Counted from the first letter of the stretch, positions 8,768 through 18,757 are shown. The stretch: DNA of 64,000 nt from Flagellimonas aequoris (GCF_003584165.1 NZ_QXFJ01000008.1:248001-312000); one strand, 5' to 3'. Program-made: numbers and translations. The notes: generated from the sequence alone by a model not told the origin.

Positions 8768-10099
8768 ATGGTTCCCCGCCAATTAAAACTGCATCCTATG
8801 GCTTTACAATTCTTGGGGAACAAGACCCAACGCTTTTATTTTCAAGATCAGGGGGAACGCAAAAGCTATGTGCTCATCTATGGGGACGAGGTGGAACCAC
8901 TCCAAGGCAATGCCCCGACCGCAGGCTATACCCGAATCAATTACAGGGGAAGGGATGGGGAAATCAAAAATCCATCTTTGGTAAACAAAAGAAGCCTCGA
9001 AATGTATTTTTTGGACGTGGGCCAAGGCGATGCTGCCTTTGTGGTGACGCCCAACGATACCAAAATCTTGGTAGACGGTGGCCTTCGCGATCGTGCCTTG
9101 GGGTTCATCATTTGGAAGTACCGTTTGGACATCCCCGGCAATACCGTGACCATAGACCATATGTTCCTGAGCCATGCCGATGCCGATCATGTGGAAGGGC
9201 TCATTCCCCTTATCGAACATCCGCAAATAACGGTGAACAACATCTATCATAATGGTATCGGGCTGTTCGATTCCGGTTTCAATACCGACTTGGGCAACGA
9301 AGTGAACGGCGAACTGGTAACCAAACATAGTACCTTGGCCGACCTGAATGGATTTAATTTGAAGGGAACCTTTAAAAAATGGGTCGATGCCATCAAGGTC
9401 AGAGGTATCAACTACCATCGGCTGGACAAATCCACAGGTATCCTGAACATTGGCGACCCGAACATCCGTGTGGAGATTTTGGGGCCTATCCTTAAACCTA
9501 ATGGAGCTTTTGAATGGTTCGGGGGCAAGTCGCATACCATCAACGGGCATTCCTTGGTGTTCCGGATGTCCTATAACCATGTCCGTACTTTTTTCTCTGG
9601 CGACCTGAACATAGAGGGGAGCGGACTCTTATTGTCCCAACCCGATGGTGCCCTGAACGTGAATGCGCATGTGTTCAAGGCGCCCCATCACGGCAGCCAT
9701 GAGTTTGACCCCAACCTGTTCAAGGCGGTAAACCCGATGGTTACCGTGGTGTCTTCAGGAGAGGTGCCCGACCATGGTCACCCCAGGGCCAAATTTTTAG
9801 GGGCGATCGGTAGGGCGGTCCGCGGGGAGGAACCCTTGTTGTTTTCCACGGCCTTATCGGCATTGTTCGTGGATGATGAGGATGCGGAGCATGTGGCGGC
9901 CTCCAACATTATTGAACCCACTACTTTAGGCGACTTGGATTTTTCCTTATCGGCCTCCAATACGGTGGCGAGGCGTAGGTTTAAGAAAATCCTACCAGGC
10001 ATTATCAACGTGCGTACCGATGGCGAGTACATTTATGCCTACCGAAGGGTGCAGATGGGTTACCAGTGGGAGTCGTATAAGATGCGGTATGAGAATTAA
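8768..10099 (+). CDS. Stand-alone ComEC-like metallo-beta-lactamase-fold hydrolase
   Basis: This 443-residue soluble protein has a core MBL fold. It opens with FLDVGQGDA, the typical start of the ComEC/Rec2 C-terminal domain, and carries the metal motif H136-A-D138-A-D140-H141 (HADADH). Later metal-site candidates are FSGDLN and APHHGSHE. About 75 residues precede the MBL domain (LHPMALQFLGN ... KSYVLIYG) and are not recognised. There are no membrane segments, so it is not the DNA channel ComEC itself. Family knowledge supports a phosphodiesterase or nuclease activity. It is divergent from the collagen-like lipoproteins and followed 62 bases later by a Crp-type regulator. A start at the second methionine (8798) is also possible. 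Confidence 0.8.
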   Translation: MVPRQLKLHPMALQFLGNKTQRFYFQDQGERKSYVLIYGDEVEPLQGNAPTAGYTRINYRGRDGEIKNPSLVNKRSLEMYFLDVGQGDAAFVVTPNDTKILVDGGLRDRALGFIIWKYRLDIPGNTVTIDHMFLSHADADHVEGLIPLIEHPQITVNNIYHNGIGLFDSGFNTDLGNEVNGELVTKHSTLADLNGFNLKGTFKKWVDAIKVRGINYHRLDKSTGILNIGDPNIRVEILGPILKPNGAFEWFGGKSHTINGHSLVFRMSYNHVRTFFSGDLNIEGSGLLLSQPDGALNVNAHVFKAPHHGSHEFDPNLFKAVNPMVTVVSSGEVPDHGHPRAKFLGAIGRAVRGEEPLLFSTALSALFVDDEDAEHVAASNIIEPTTLGDLDFSLSASNTVARRRFKKILPGIINVRTDGEYIYAYRRVQMGYQWESYKMRYEN

Positions 10100-10161
10100 A
10101 TGAATAGGGATAATCTAATGCTTTTACCTATATTGAAGGGTTGAACGGCAAAAGTATAGAG

Positions 10162-10734
10162 ATGGATATTGAAACCCTTATCGAGCAACTGGCAGGAGAG
10201 AATAGTGATGGTGACCAAGATTTGGGATTGCCCTTTCCCATACACCGCGCAAGTTTTCCCCGTAACCATGTGTTGACGCGCTATGGCCAAATTGAAACCA
10301 AGGGATATTTTTTGAGAAAGGGGATTGTTCAATGCAGCGTTCAAAAAGATGGGGAGGAACGGATAATAGATTTTGTTTTTCCCGGCAACTTTGTAACCGC
10401 GTATAATTCTTTCGTTTTGGATACGCCTTCGGATATTGAGGTGTCTACTCTCAGCGAATGTGAGGTGGCTTATTTTTTTAAGGCCGATGTAAAAAAGAGG
10501 TATGAAGATTCCTTGATCGCGAATAAGCTGGGAAGGTACATCAAAGAAAAGGTCCTTATGGAAAAGTTGCGAAAGGAAAAAGAGCTTTTGACCAATTCAG
10601 CAGAGGAAAACTATAGGGAACTTTTAAAAAACAGACCAGAGGTAATCGAAAATATTCCCATCCATAAGATTGCCAAATATTTGGGGATCCACCCCGAAAG
10701 TCTGAGCCGGATCAGGGCCAGGGTCATTTCCTAA
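10162..10734 (+). CDS. Crp/Fnr-family transcriptional regulator
   Basis: This 190-residue regulator has an N-terminal cyclic-nucleotide-binding-like beta barrel (GYFLRKGIVQCSV, FPGNFVTAYNSF). A long connecting helix follows, then a C-terminal helix-turn-helix (IHKIAKYLGIHPESLSRIR). The frame could begin at a TTG at 10141, but the ATG at 10162 gives the normal family N-terminus. Bacteroidota members of this group often control the gene next door and frequently lack the residues that bind cAMP. The membrane protein 57 bases downstream on the same strand is a likely target or operon partner (inference). Confidence 0.9.
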   Translation: MDIETLIEQLAGENSDGDQDLGLPFPIHRASFPRNHVLTRYGQIETKGYFLRKGIVQCSVQKDGEERIIDFVFPGNFVTAYNSFVLDTPSDIEVSTLSECEVAYFFKADVKKRYEDSLIANKLGRYIKEKVLMEKLRKEKELLTNSAEENYRELLKNRPEVIENIPIHKIAKYLGIHPESLSRIRARVIS

Positions 10735-10791
10735 CCCAAGTCAATTTCTTCGAGGGGCATCGTTACTATTTTCGACCTAAAAATACTAAAG

Positions 10792-11253
10792 ATGAATCTT
10801 GACAGAAAACAGACGTTATTCGTAAAAACTCCTTTGCTGATAGGGGGAGCCATTACCTTGTTCATTGGTATAGGGCATATTTTTATCCCTGCCATGGGTT
10901 ATGAAGAGTCCGTGCCACAATCCATGCAACCCGCCATTCGGGACCATTTTTATTATTTGGCCACCTATGCGATTTGCAGTTTTTTATTGGCATTCGGGTT
11001 GCTCTCCATCTACTTTTCAAGAACCGGACCTTCCCGGCATACCACTGTGTTTGCGGCCATAATGGCCTTGGTATGGATTACAAGGATGGTTTTGGAGTTC
11101 ATATATCCCGTTGAGGTAAGGATATTTATGTTGGAACATCCACACGAAGTACTCCGGGGAGTGATATTTTTAGTTGCTCTCTTGTATGTAATTCCTTCGG
11201 TGTATGGTTGTGTGGATAGCTTTGAAGCCAAGGATGTTAATCCATCATTATGA
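10792..11253 (+). CDS. Small four-helix membrane protein of unknown function
   Basis: This 153-residue protein has four predicted membrane segments: LIGGAITLFIGIGHIF, YLATYAICSFLLAFG, TVFAAIMALVWI and VLRGVIFLVALLYVI. A conserved-looking GIGHIF sits in the first. The layout resembles small DoxX-like or DUF4345-type four-helix proteins, but no diagnostic motif settles this. It follows the Crp/Fnr regulator closely on the same strand, which suggests cotranscription or direct control. Confidence 0.7.
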   Translation: MNLDRKQTLFVKTPLLIGGAITLFIGIGHIFIPAMGYEESVPQSMQPAIRDHFYYLATYAICSFLLAFGLLSIYFSRTGPSRHTTVFAAIMALVWITRMVLEFIYPVEVRIFMLEHPHEVLRGVIFLVALLYVIPSVYGCVDSFEAKDVNPSL

Positions 11254-11274
11254 TAACATCTGGTGGGTTGAAAT

Positions 11275-11303
11275 AAAAAAGCCGAGAATTACTCTCGGCT
11301 TAA
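11275..11303 (-). terminator. Terminator after tRNA-Leu
   Basis: Read on the minus strand, the hairpin AGCCGAGA-gtaat-TCTCGGCT is followed by a run of T. It starts a few bases after the 3' end of tRNA-Leu. Confidence 0.85.
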
Positions 11304-11306
11304 CCG

Positions 11307-11391
11307 TACTCGAGGCGGGACTTGAACCCGCACGGCCAAAAAGGCCACAGGATTTTAAGTCCGGCGTGTCTACCAATTCCACCACTCGAGC
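11307..11391 (-). tRNA. tRNA-Leu (anticodon TAA)
   Basis: The minus strand gives an 85-base cloverleaf. Acceptor GCTCGAG pairs with CTCGAGT (the first pair is a G-U wobble). The D-arm contains TGGTAGAC, and the anticodon loop has TTAAAAT centred on TAA. A long variable arm GTGGCC-TTTTT-GGCC marks a class II tRNA, and the T-arm is CGGGTTCAAGTCCCG. No CCA is encoded, as is common in Bacteroidota. Confidence 0.93.
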
Positions 11392-11401
11392 CTGGACTTG
11401 A

Positions 11402-11429
11402 AACAAAAAAACGCTGCAAGCAGCGTTTT
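11402..11429 (-). terminator. Hairpin terminator between tRNA-Gly and tRNA-Leu
   Basis: On the minus strand AAAACGCTGC-tt-GCAGCGTTTT runs into a T tract just downstream of tRNA-Gly. It could end the tRNA-Gly transcript or act as a processing or attenuation element in a two-tRNA transcript. Confidence 0.75.
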
Positions 11430-11430
11430 G

Positions 11431-11503
11431 AGCGAAAAACGGGATTCGAACCCGCGACCTCCACCTTGGCAAGGTGATGCTCTACCAACTGAGCTATTTT
11501 CGC
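11431..11503 (-). tRNA. tRNA-Gly (anticodon GCC)
   Basis: This is a 73-base cloverleaf on the minus strand. Acceptor GCGAAAA pairs with TTTTCGC, the D-arm is AGCTCAGTTGGTAGAGC, and the anticodon loop CTTGCCAAG has GCC. The T-arm is CGGGTTCGAATCCCG. The discriminator base is T and no CCA is encoded. Confidence 0.95.
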
Positions 11504-11540
11504 ATTTTAAAGAACCCTGCACTTTTTCCAAGCGCGGATG

Positions 11541-11570
11541 CAAATTTAATACAATTCTTTAAAATGTAAA
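11541..11570 (-). promoter_or_regulatory. Promoter for the tRNA-Gly/tRNA-Leu unit
   Basis: On the minus strand TTTACA is followed after 16 bases by TAAATTTG, which fits the Bacteroidota -7 consensus TAnnTTTG. Transcription would begin about 30 bases before tRNA-Gly. The -33 element has TTT where TTG is usual. Confidence 0.6.
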
Positions 11571-11652
11571 GTGTTTTCAAAAAAAATATAAAGAGGAAAA
11601 ACGACCAAATTTTACTTCATACCCTTTCTTGAAAAGCCAAATAGGGAGCCCT

Positions 11653-12396
11653 TTAGGGCTCTTTCCGCTTGATGACCTTGTCCTTCAGCACCTTGTCCTG
11701 TACCTGCTTGGCATAATTTCGGCTTACGGGAATTTTATGGCCCTCTTCCAAGATCAATTCGTGGTTTTCCAATGACCGTATTTTGGATATGGGCACGATG
11801 TACGACTTGTGTACCCGTATAAAGGCTTCCGTATCTAGGTTTTCCTCAATGGTCTTTAACGGCATGAGGCTCATGTACTTGTCCGAAGAGGTGTGGATCA
11901 ATACATAATTCTCCAAGGCCTTTACAAAAAGGATTTCCGAAGTATATATTTTTTGATACCGTCCGTCGCACTTTACAAAAAAATAAGGTTGTTCGGTTAT
12001 TGCCTCGGTAGGTTCCTGGGTGCCCGATTTAAAGGAATGGTACCGCACTGCCTTGGTCACCGCCTTAAAAAAACGGTTGAAGGTGATAGGTTTCAACAGG
12101 TAATCGATCACATCGAACCGAAACCCATCCAACGCATAATTGGGGAAAGCCGTGGTGATGATGACCATGGGCAGGTCGTGGCGGACTTTTAGAAAATCCA
12201 AACCCGTCAGATACGGCATCTGGATGTCCAAAAAGATGAGGTCTATGGCCTGTTTCTCCAACATTTGGTCCAATTCCAGAGCATTTTCCACCGTGCATAC
12301 CAGTTCCAAATGGTCGATGACCTGCACGTATTCCTGCAGCACCTCCCGGGCGAGCGGTTCATCATCCACGATTATGCACTTCAGTTTTTTTGCCAT
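11653..12396 (-). CDS. LytTR-family response regulator
   Basis: This 247-residue regulator has an N-terminal receiver domain (VDDEP with D11/D12, phosphoacceptor D57 in FLDIQMP, LLKPI near residue 107). The C-terminal LytTR DNA-binding domain carries YFFVKCDGRYQKI, IHTSSDKYMSLMPLKTIEE, FIRVHKSYIV and VSRNYAKQV. It overlaps the upstream histidine kinase gene by 16 bases, so the pair is translationally linked. LytTR domains bind direct repeats about 21 bases apart; a matching pair lies upstream of the kinase gene. A short hairpin overlaps its stop codon but has no T tract. Confidence 0.93.
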   Translation of the reverse strand: MAKKLKCIIVDDEPLAREVLQEYVQVIDHLELVCTVENALELDQMLEKQAIDLIFLDIQMPYLTGLDFLKVRHDLPMVIITTAFPNYALDGFRFDVIDYLLKPITFNRFFKAVTKAVRYHSFKSGTQEPTEAITEQPYFFVKCDGRYQKIYTSEILFVKALENYVLIHTSSDKYMSLMPLKTIEENLDTEAFIRVHKSYIVPISKIRSLENHELILEEGHKIPVSRNYAKQVQDKVLKDKVIKRKEP

Positions 12397-13475
12397 TCCA
12401 GCTTCAATAGTACGGAAAATCTATCTTTTTGATCATCAATATGTAACGAATACGATTCGGGATACAATAAATGCAACCTGCGTTCCACGTTGGTCAGCCC
12501 GATGCCTTTGGGCCGTTCATCCTCATGACCAAGTCCATTAGGACCTTTACTGTTTTCAATATGCAATTTGAGGTAAGCGTCGGTCACTTTGAGCATCATC
12601 CGTATAAAATTGGGTTGCCCCTTTCCTTTGGAAACATGTTTGAACGCATTTTCCACAAAGGGGATCAGGATAAAGGGAGCAATCGATTTTTGATGCAGCG
12701 TCTGGTCCAGAATATCGAACTGCAGCTCGGTATGTTCGGGATCTAACCGCAGTTTTTCCAGGTCGATGAAATTTTCAATAAAGCGAAGTTCCTTTTCCAA
12801 TGGAATCTGCTCGTCATTACATTCATACAATTGAAAGCGCAGCATGTCCGAAAAATTGGCTAGCGATTCCGAGGCCAGATCCGGGTTTTTGTGGATCAAC
12901 GCAAAAATAGAATTGATGGTGTTGAACAAAAAATGCGGATTGATCTGCGATTTGAGGTACTTGAGCTCCGTTTCCAGGTGTTCTTTTTCCAATCGCAACC
13001 GTCTTTTCTCCGCTTGGAGCCAATTCTTGCCCAATTTGATGCTCATGCCCAAGGTCATACTGGCCACAGTGGATGGCAGGGCCCACACAAAATAGATGGT
13101 GGTGAATTGGTACGGATACACCCCGAACAGCTCGAACAACGTCTTTCCGGAAAGAAAGGTGGCCAAAAAATATCCGCTCACGATAAAGGCGTTGCAGACC
13201 AAAATGGTGGCCAATACCGAAAAAATATAACTGGTATAACGACCGACATACAACAACTTCGGAATCAGATAGTACAGGTTGAAGTATACCCCGATGATCT
13301 GAAAGATCACATAAAAATAGAATTTGACGGAAGAGTCGCTGTGGAGCAGATACTCCCAAACTTCGGAAAGACTGCCCACATTGATGGTCAACCATACCAA
13401 ATGATACCCCAACCAAAAGGGGATATGGTACAGTTTGAGTCGCAAGGCAATCTTTTTCAGTCGGTTGAAATCCAT
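12381..13475 (-). CDS. LytS-type sensor histidine kinase
   Basis: This 364-residue membrane kinase has four N-terminal transmembrane segments and a short coiled region. The His_kinase domain has the phosphoacceptor motif NPHFLFNTIN (His181). The ATPase part follows, with IPFILIPFVENAFKH and GLTNVERRLHLLYP. A TTG at 13478 precedes the ATG at 13475; the ATG is chosen. It partners the overlapping LytTR regulator. Kinases of this type in Bacteroidota lack an obvious periplasmic ligand domain and often control a neighbouring outer-membrane or transport gene. Here a receptor-like protein is divergently encoded. Confidence 0.92.
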   Translation of the reverse strand: MDFNRLKKIALRLKLYHIPFWLGYHLVWLTINVGSLSEVWEYLLHSDSSVKFYFYVIFQIIGVYFNLYYLIPKLLYVGRYTSYIFSVLATILVCNAFIVSGYFLATFLSGKTLFELFGVYPYQFTTIYFVWALPSTVASMTLGMSIKLGKNWLQAEKRRLRLEKEHLETELKYLKSQINPHFLFNTINSIFALIHKNPDLASESLANFSDMLRFQLYECNDEQIPLEKELRFIENFIDLEKLRLDPEHTELQFDILDQTLHQKSIAPFILIPFVENAFKHVSKGKGQPNFIRMMLKVTDAYLKLHIENSKGPNGLGHEDERPKGIGLTNVERRLHLLYPESYSLHIDDQKDRFSVLLKLEWQKN

Positions 13476-13529
13476 CAACTAATTCATAAATCGGTACAAG
13501 TTACTTTTTTTGATTATGTGCCCGAGCCA

Positions 13530-13559
13530 AATTGACGACCTGCCGCAAATAATTGACGA
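13530..13559. promoter_or_regulatory. Putative LytTR operator: direct repeat of AATTGACGA with 21-bp period
   Basis: AATTGACGA occurs at 13530-13538 and again at 13551-13559. The period of 21 bases places both copies on the same DNA face. LytTR regulators (AgrA, AlgR, ComE types) bind such paired direct repeats. The site lies in the 207-base gap between the divergent lytS-like gene and the receptor-like gene. The match to the neighbouring regulator is inference. Confidence 0.55.
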
Positions 13560-13682
13560 AAGGCATTTTACATCATTATCTGGGAAAAGACGCGGGAAGT
13601 CAACTAAGTACCACCTTCGGTCAATCCAATTATGTTGGTATGGCAAAGCAGCCTTCATTTGGCAGAAATCAATTCAAAGCAA

Positions 13683-16139
13683 ATGAAAGTCAAGGTTTTA
13701 ACTGGTAAAAATTTTTGGGTGAGTCTTATGTTGATTGCTGGAATCTCCCAAGTTTTGGCGCAAGTTCGCGGTAAGGTGAGTGATGAACGGGATAATCCGA
13801 TTCCTTTTGCCAATGTGGTGTTGTATCAGGCAGTGGATACCACTTTGGTTACCGGTGCCATAACTGACGATGCAGGTTATTTTTCTTTGGAGCCAACTGG
13901 AGTAGGTCCATTTCGGGTGCGGGTCACTTATCTTGGTTTTGCGGATTATTATTCAGAACCTTTTCATTTGAATTCTGGTTCACCGTCATTGCAACTGGGG
14001 ACATTGGTATTGACGGAAAATGTGAATGAATTGGATGAGGTGGTGTTGGCAGCACGAAGGGATTGGGTACAACGCACCCCGGAAGGCCAGGTGATCAATG
14101 TACAGAGCAGTGTGATGACCAAGGGAAGCAATGCCTTGCAACTGTTGGAACGGTTGCCTGGGGTGATTTTGGACCGACGGGACGACCAGTTTTCCCTGAA
14201 TGGCCAAAGTGGCGTTACCGTATTGTTCAACGGTCGAAGGGTATCCATGTCCATGGAAGATGTGATGGCCCTTTTGGAGAGCACCTTGGCGGACAACATT
14301 GAAAAGGTGGAGCTTGTCACCTCTCCTTCGGCCAAATACGATGCGGATGGGGGAGCGGGCATCATCAATATTATCTTTAAAAAAGGAATGAACGAGGGCA
14401 GCCAGTGGAACTACAGCGCCAGTTTGGGGTATGGCTATTGGGAAAAGGCAAGTACCTCGTTGGGCTATTCCTTCGGAACGGAAAAAATGCATCTGAATGC
14501 CAACTATTCCCTGTTCCACGATCATGGCAAAAACGGATTTGAGGGATCGGGAACGAGTTTTCAACCTATACTCGGCGCTCCCAGTCAAGCCATTTTTTCC
14601 ACTTATTTCAACAATAATAACAATGCCCATAATGTGAATTTGGGAATGGGTTATCAAATGTCACCCAAGGTGGAGCTCGGTGGGGAACTCACCTTGAATT
14701 TTTCCAGGAACCGATCCATGTCCGATGTGAACAATCAACGAATCATTGAAGGTCAGGATTATTTTAGGTCGCACTTGGTTTCCGAAGGTACCTCTACGAA
14801 GACGAATCTGATTTCCTCGGTATATCTGATTGACAAACTAACCGACGATTCCAGTTTAGCTGTGGATTTGAGTTACCTCAATTATACCAATGATAATCCG
14901 GCCAGCACAACTAGCAAGTATTTTGATGAAAACGATGAGCCCTACAATCCGGAAAACGAAATTTTCACGGATGGGAATCGAGGTTTTAGTGAATCGACCA
15001 TCCAGTTAGGGGTGCTCAAGTTGGATTACAGCCATACCTTCAATGATAAATTGGAAGGTGAGTTTGGGTTCAAGGGCAGTTATTCCGATAACACCAACGA
15101 TAGTAAGATCGAGACCCAAGTGGAAGGCGAATGGATCGTGGACCCCCGGTCCCAAAGTCTCATCGAGAGTGATGAAACCCTGTGGGCAGTGTACTCGCAG
15201 TTTCATGTGCAACTTCATGAAAAATCGAAGGTCGACTTAGGTTTGCGCTACGAGGATTGGAGACGGTCGTTGTCCACTTCTGAGGAAGATTTCACCATTC
15301 GTCAATTCTTTCCGTCGGTTTCTTACCAATACCAACTTTCTGAAAATCGCCAACTCAACCTGAATTACCATCGTCGTATCAGTAGGCCCGCTTATTCCGA
15401 TTTGGTCACGAGTCTGTACTACAATGATCCCACGGCCATTTTTACGGGCAATCCCATGTTACGGCCCGGTATCACCAATACGTTGCAATTGGAATATGTA
15501 AAAAATGGGTTTTCCATGGGGCTGTCACTTCAAAAGGAAATTGACCCCATCATTCGGTACCAGTTGACGTCCACACCCCAGAATGATATCTTGGTAGTTT
15601 CACCACAAAATGCGGATTATCAGAAAAGTATAGGTCTCTTTTTGAACATTCCCGTACAGTGGGCATCTTGGGCCAGGCTCAATGTGTCCTCCACTTCGGC
15701 CATTCGGGATTATAAAATTTCGTACAGCCCCAATCCAGCTTCAAAGACCTATTTCTACCAGAGTCTCAACTTTAACCAAAGCATCAAATTGCCTTGGCAA
15801 ATGGATGTGGAATTGTCGGGTTGGTACAATTTTGATCACTACAACGGCACCAATTCCACGAAAGGGTTCGGGGTGATGAACTTTGGAATTTCGAAGCAGT
15901 TCAAAAACGATTGGGGGACCCTGCAGTTCAGCGTTTCCGATGTGTTCCGAAGTTTGGATATCCATACCCATCTCAGTGGGATGACCCCCATTGTTTTTGA
16001 TATTGACACACGGTCGAGGTATCGTGATGAATCAGCCTTTACCCGTATTTTTCGTTTGACCTATTCCAGAAGTTTTGGAGGAAATGCGAACAAAAAATCA
16101 CGCAATCTGGAAAAAGAGGAATTCAATCGGGTAAATTAA
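13683..16139 (+). CDS. Outer-membrane beta-barrel receptor (TonB-dependent receptor-like)
   Basis: The ATG at 13683 gives 818 residues beginning with a signal peptide ([17 protein letters not shown]). A carboxypeptidase-regulatory-like domain ([22 protein letters not shown]) covers about residues 25-110. A plug-like region ([28 protein letters not shown]) comes next, and the large C-terminal barrel is of the OMP_b-brl_3 type. Proteins of this layout are common targets of nearby regulators in Flavobacteriia; the cargo is unknown. It is divergent from the LytS/LytTR pair. Its stop overlaps that of mutS in a TTAA at 16136-16139. A longer frame from 13632 would place 17 residues before the signal peptide and is rejected. 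Confidence 0.88.
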   Translation: MKVKVLTGKNFWVSLMLIAGISQVLAQVRGKVSDERDNPIPFANVVLYQAVDTTLVTGAITDDAGYFSLEPTGVGPFRVRVTYLGFADYYSEPFHLNSGSPSLQLGTLVLTENVNELDEVVLAARRDWVQRTPEGQVINVQSSVMTKGSNALQLLERLPGVILDRRDDQFSLNGQSGVTVLFNGRRVSMSMEDVMALLESTLADNIEKVELVTSPSAKYDADGGAGIINIIFKKGMNEGSQWNYSASLGYGYWEKASTSLGYSFGTEKMHLNANYSLFHDHGKNGFEGSGTSFQPILGAPSQAIFSTYFNNNNNAHNVNLGMGYQMSPKVELGGELTLNFSRNRSMSDVNNQRIIEGQDYFRSHLVSEGTSTKTNLISSVYLIDKLTDDSSLAVDLSYLNYTNDNPASTTSKYFDENDEPYNPENEIFTDGNRGFSESTIQLGVLKLDYSHTFNDKLEGEFGFKGSYSDNTNDSKIETQVEGEWIVDPRSQSLIESDETLWAVYSQFHVQLHEKSKVDLGLRYEDWRRSLSTSEEDFTIRQFFPSVSYQYQLSENRQLNLNYHRRISRPAYSDLVTSLYYNDPTAIFTGNPMLRPGITNTLQLEYVKNGFSMGLSLQKEIDPIIRYQLTSTPQNDILVVSPQNADYQKSIGLFLNIPVQWASWARLNVSSTSAIRDYKISYSPNPASKTYFYQSLNFNQSIKLPWQMDVELSGWYNFDHYNGTNSTKGFGVMNFGISKQFKNDWGTLQFSVSDVFRSLDIHTHLSGMTPIVFDIDTRSRYRDESAFTRIFRLTYSRSFGGNANKKSRNLEKEEFNRVN

Positions 16140-18757
16140 GAGGTCGCCTTCTTCTTTTTACTCAACAATCGTTTGATTTCGTTGAGTTTCATCAAGGCTT
16201 CCACAGGGGTAAGGGTGTCGATGTCCAAATGCAGGATTTCTTCCTTGATTTCTTCCAACAGCGGGTCGTCCAGGTTGAAAAAACTCAACTGCATCTCGTT
16301 TTGGGAAGCTTGGAGCTTATCTGAAATCTCTTCACTGGAATGTGATTTTTCCAGTTTTTTCAGGATTTTGTTTGCCTTTTGGATGACCTGTTGGGGCATG
16401 CCGGCCATTTTGGCCACATGGATCCCAAAACTGTGCTCGCTGCCCCCCGGTACCAATTTCCGAAGGAAAAGCACATTGTCTTCCAATTCCTTGACCGAAA
16501 CATTGTAGTTCTTGATTCGCGTAAAGGTGGTGGTCATTTCATTCAGTTCGTGGTAATGCGTCGCAAAAAGCGTTTTGGCCCTGGCCGGGTGTTCGTGCAA
16601 GTACTCGGAAATGGCCCAAGCAATGGAAATGCCATCATAGGTGCTGGTACCGCGACCGATTTCATCCAACAACACCAAACTGCGTTCAGAAAGGTTGTTG
16701 AGAATGGAAGCCGTCTCGTTCATTTCCACCATAAAAGTCGATTCTCCCATCGAAATGTTGTCGCTGGCGCCCACACGGGTAAAAATCTTGTCGATAACAC
16801 CAATTTTGGCCTCTGAAGCGGGGACAAAACTTCCCATTTGGGCCAAAAGTACGATCAATGCCGTTTGCCGCAATAAGGCCGATTTACCACTCATGTTCGG
16901 TCCCGTGATCATGATGATCTGTTGGTCGTCACGATTCAATAATACATCATTGGTCACGTACTCCTCGCCCAAGGGCAACTGTTTTTCAATAACAGGGTGC
17001 CTGCCTTCCGTAATGTCCAGTTCCGTGGACTCATCCATAACGGGCTGTACATAATTATTTTCACTGGCGAGTTGCGCAAATCCACAAAGGCAATCCAATT
17101 GCGCGATCAAATGGGCATTTTGTTGTACTGGGGTGATGAATTCCTGCATCCACACCAATAGACGTTCAAACAATTGTTGTTCCAAGTGCAGGATGCGCTC
17201 TTCGGCCCCCAAAATCTTGGCTTCATATTCCTTGAGTTCCTCGGTGATATAGCGTTCCGCGTTCACCAAGGTCTGTTTGCGGATCCAACTTTCAGGAACC
17301 TTGTCCTTGTGGGTGTTTCGCACCTCAATATAATAACCGAACACATTATTGGAATCAATTTTGAGCGAGGTAATTCCCGTAAGTTCGGTTTCACGCTCCA
17401 ACATTTTGTCCAGATAATCCTTCCCTGAAAAGGCAAGGTTGCGCAATTCGTCCAATTCCTCGGAATAGCCTTGGGCAACGGTGTTGCCCTTGGCAATATT
17501 CACAGGAGCTTCCTCGTTCAAAACTTCTTTGATCTTGGAGCGAAGGGCTTCACAGGCATCCAAGCGATCCCCAATATTTTGCAGCGAGGGGTTGGTGCTG
17601 TCCTGTGCCGCTGATTTTATAGGCACGATGGCTTCCAGGGAATTTTTGAGTTGGATGACTTCCTTCGGGTTGATTTTTCCGGTCGCCAATTTGGAAATGA
17701 GACGTTCCAGATCGCCCATTTGCTTGATCCAATGTTGCATCTTATCCAATTGATCACCATGTTCCTTCAAATGGGCCACCACTTGATGGCGCTGCTGAAT
17801 TTTCTCCAGATTTTTCAAAGGAAGGGCCAACCAGCGTTTCAACAAACGTCCACCCATAGGCGATAGCGTGTTGTCGATAATGTCCAACAAGGTCACCGCA
17901 TTTTGATGGGGGGAATGGTACAGTTCCAAGTTTCGGATAGTGAACCGGTCCATCCACACATATTCCTCCTCGGCAATACGTTGGATCTGGTTGATGTGTT
18001 GCAGGCGGCTATGTTGGGTTTCCGACAGGTAATGCAATACGGCCCCGGAGGCGATGATGCCATGGTTGAGATGGTCTATGCCAAAACCCTTAAGGGTTTT
18101 GGTGCCGAAATGGTTGTTCAGGCTTTCCAATGCATAATCTTCCTGAAAGATCCAATCTTCTGTAAAGAAGCTGTGGTATTGGTTGCCGAAATATTCTGAA
18201 AATTCCTTTTTATGGTTTTTAGAGACCAGCACTTCATTGGGTGCAAAATTTTGAAGGAGTTTGTCCACTTGTTCCACAGATCCTTCCGAAGTCAAAAATT
18301 CCCCCGTGGAAATGTCCAAAAGGGAGATGCCCAACTTGTTCCTTCCAAAATGAACGGCACTTAAAAAATTATTGCTCTTGGCGGTCAGGATGTCGTCGTT
18401 GAGGGCCACCCCGGGGGTCACCAATTCAGTTACCCCACGTTTTACGATGCTCTTGGTCATCTTGGGGTCTTCCAACTGGTCGCAGATGGCCACCCGTTGC
18501 CCGGCCTTTACGAGCTTCGGCAAATAGGTGTTGAGGGAATGGTGCGGAAATCCGGCCAATTCCGTTTTGTCGCCACCATTGTTCCGATGGGTCAGGATAA
18601 TCCCCAATATTTTGGCGGCCTTAATGGCATCGTCCCCGAAGGTTTCATAAAAATCTCCCACACGAAAGAGTAACAACGCATCAGGATGTTTGGTCTTGAT
18701 GGTATTGTACTGTTGCATCAACGGGGTTACCTTCTTTGTCTTTTTATTGGCTGCCAA
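16136..18757 (-). CDS. mutS: DNA mismatch repair protein MutS
   Basis: This 873-residue mismatch-recognition ATPase is of normal MutS1 length. The mismatch-binding motif [10 protein letters not shown] sits near residues 32-41. The Walker A motif GPNMSGKS has its lysine near residue 625, Walker B is [15 protein letters not shown], and ATHYHEL follows. The start is a TTG at 18755-18757: an in-frame TAA lies three codons upstream and no ATG precedes residue 14, so TTG gives the only full-length N-terminus ([10 protein letters not shown] is family-typical). It appears monocistronic, and its 3' end overlaps the convergent receptor gene by four bases. Confidence 0.97.
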   Translation of the reverse strand: MAANKKTKKVTPLMQQYNTIKTKHPDALLLFRVGDFYETFGDDAIKAAKILGIILTHRNNGGDKTELAGFPHHSLNTYLPKLVKAGQRVAICDQLEDPKMTKSIVKRGVTELVTPGVALNDDILTAKSNNFLSAVHFGRNKLGISLLDISTGEFLTSEGSVEQVDKLLQNFAPNEVLVSKNHKKEFSEYFGNQYHSFFTEDWIFQEDYALESLNNHFGTKTLKGFGIDHLNHGIIASGAVLHYLSETQHSRLQHINQIQRIAEEEYVWMDRFTIRNLELYHSPHQNAVTLLDIIDNTLSPMGGRLLKRWLALPLKNLEKIQQRHQVVAHLKEHGDQLDKMQHWIKQMGDLERLISKLATGKINPKEVIQLKNSLEAIVPIKSAAQDSTNPSLQNIGDRLDACEALRSKIKEVLNEEAPVNIAKGNTVAQGYSEELDELRNLAFSGKDYLDKMLERETELTGITSLKIDSNNVFGYYIEVRNTHKDKVPESWIRKQTLVNAERYITEELKEYEAKILGAEERILHLEQQLFERLLVWMQEFITPVQQNAHLIAQLDCLCGFAQLASENNYVQPVMDESTELDITEGRHPVIEKQLPLGEEYVTNDVLLNRDDQQIIMITGPNMSGKSALLRQTALIVLLAQMGSFVPASEAKIGVIDKIFTRVGASDNISMGESTFMVEMNETASILNNLSERSLVLLDEIGRGTSTYDGISIAWAISEYLHEHPARAKTLFATHYHELNEMTTTFTRIKNYNVSVKELEDNVLFLRKLVPGGSEHSFGIHVAKMAGMPQQVIQKANKILKKLEKSHSSEEISDKLQASQNEMQLSFFNLDDPLLEEIKEEILHLDIDTLTPVEALMKLNEIKRLLSKKKKATS

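Noticed and set aside
11646..11661. Terminator at the end of the LytTR regulator gene (GAGCCC-ttta-GGGCTC)
   Set aside because: The hairpin overlaps the stop codon and is not followed by a T tract.
16136..16139. Four-base overlap of the receptor and mutS stop codons as a possible regulatory device
   Set aside because: TTAA shared by two convergent stop codons is a simple packing effect and carries no further signal.
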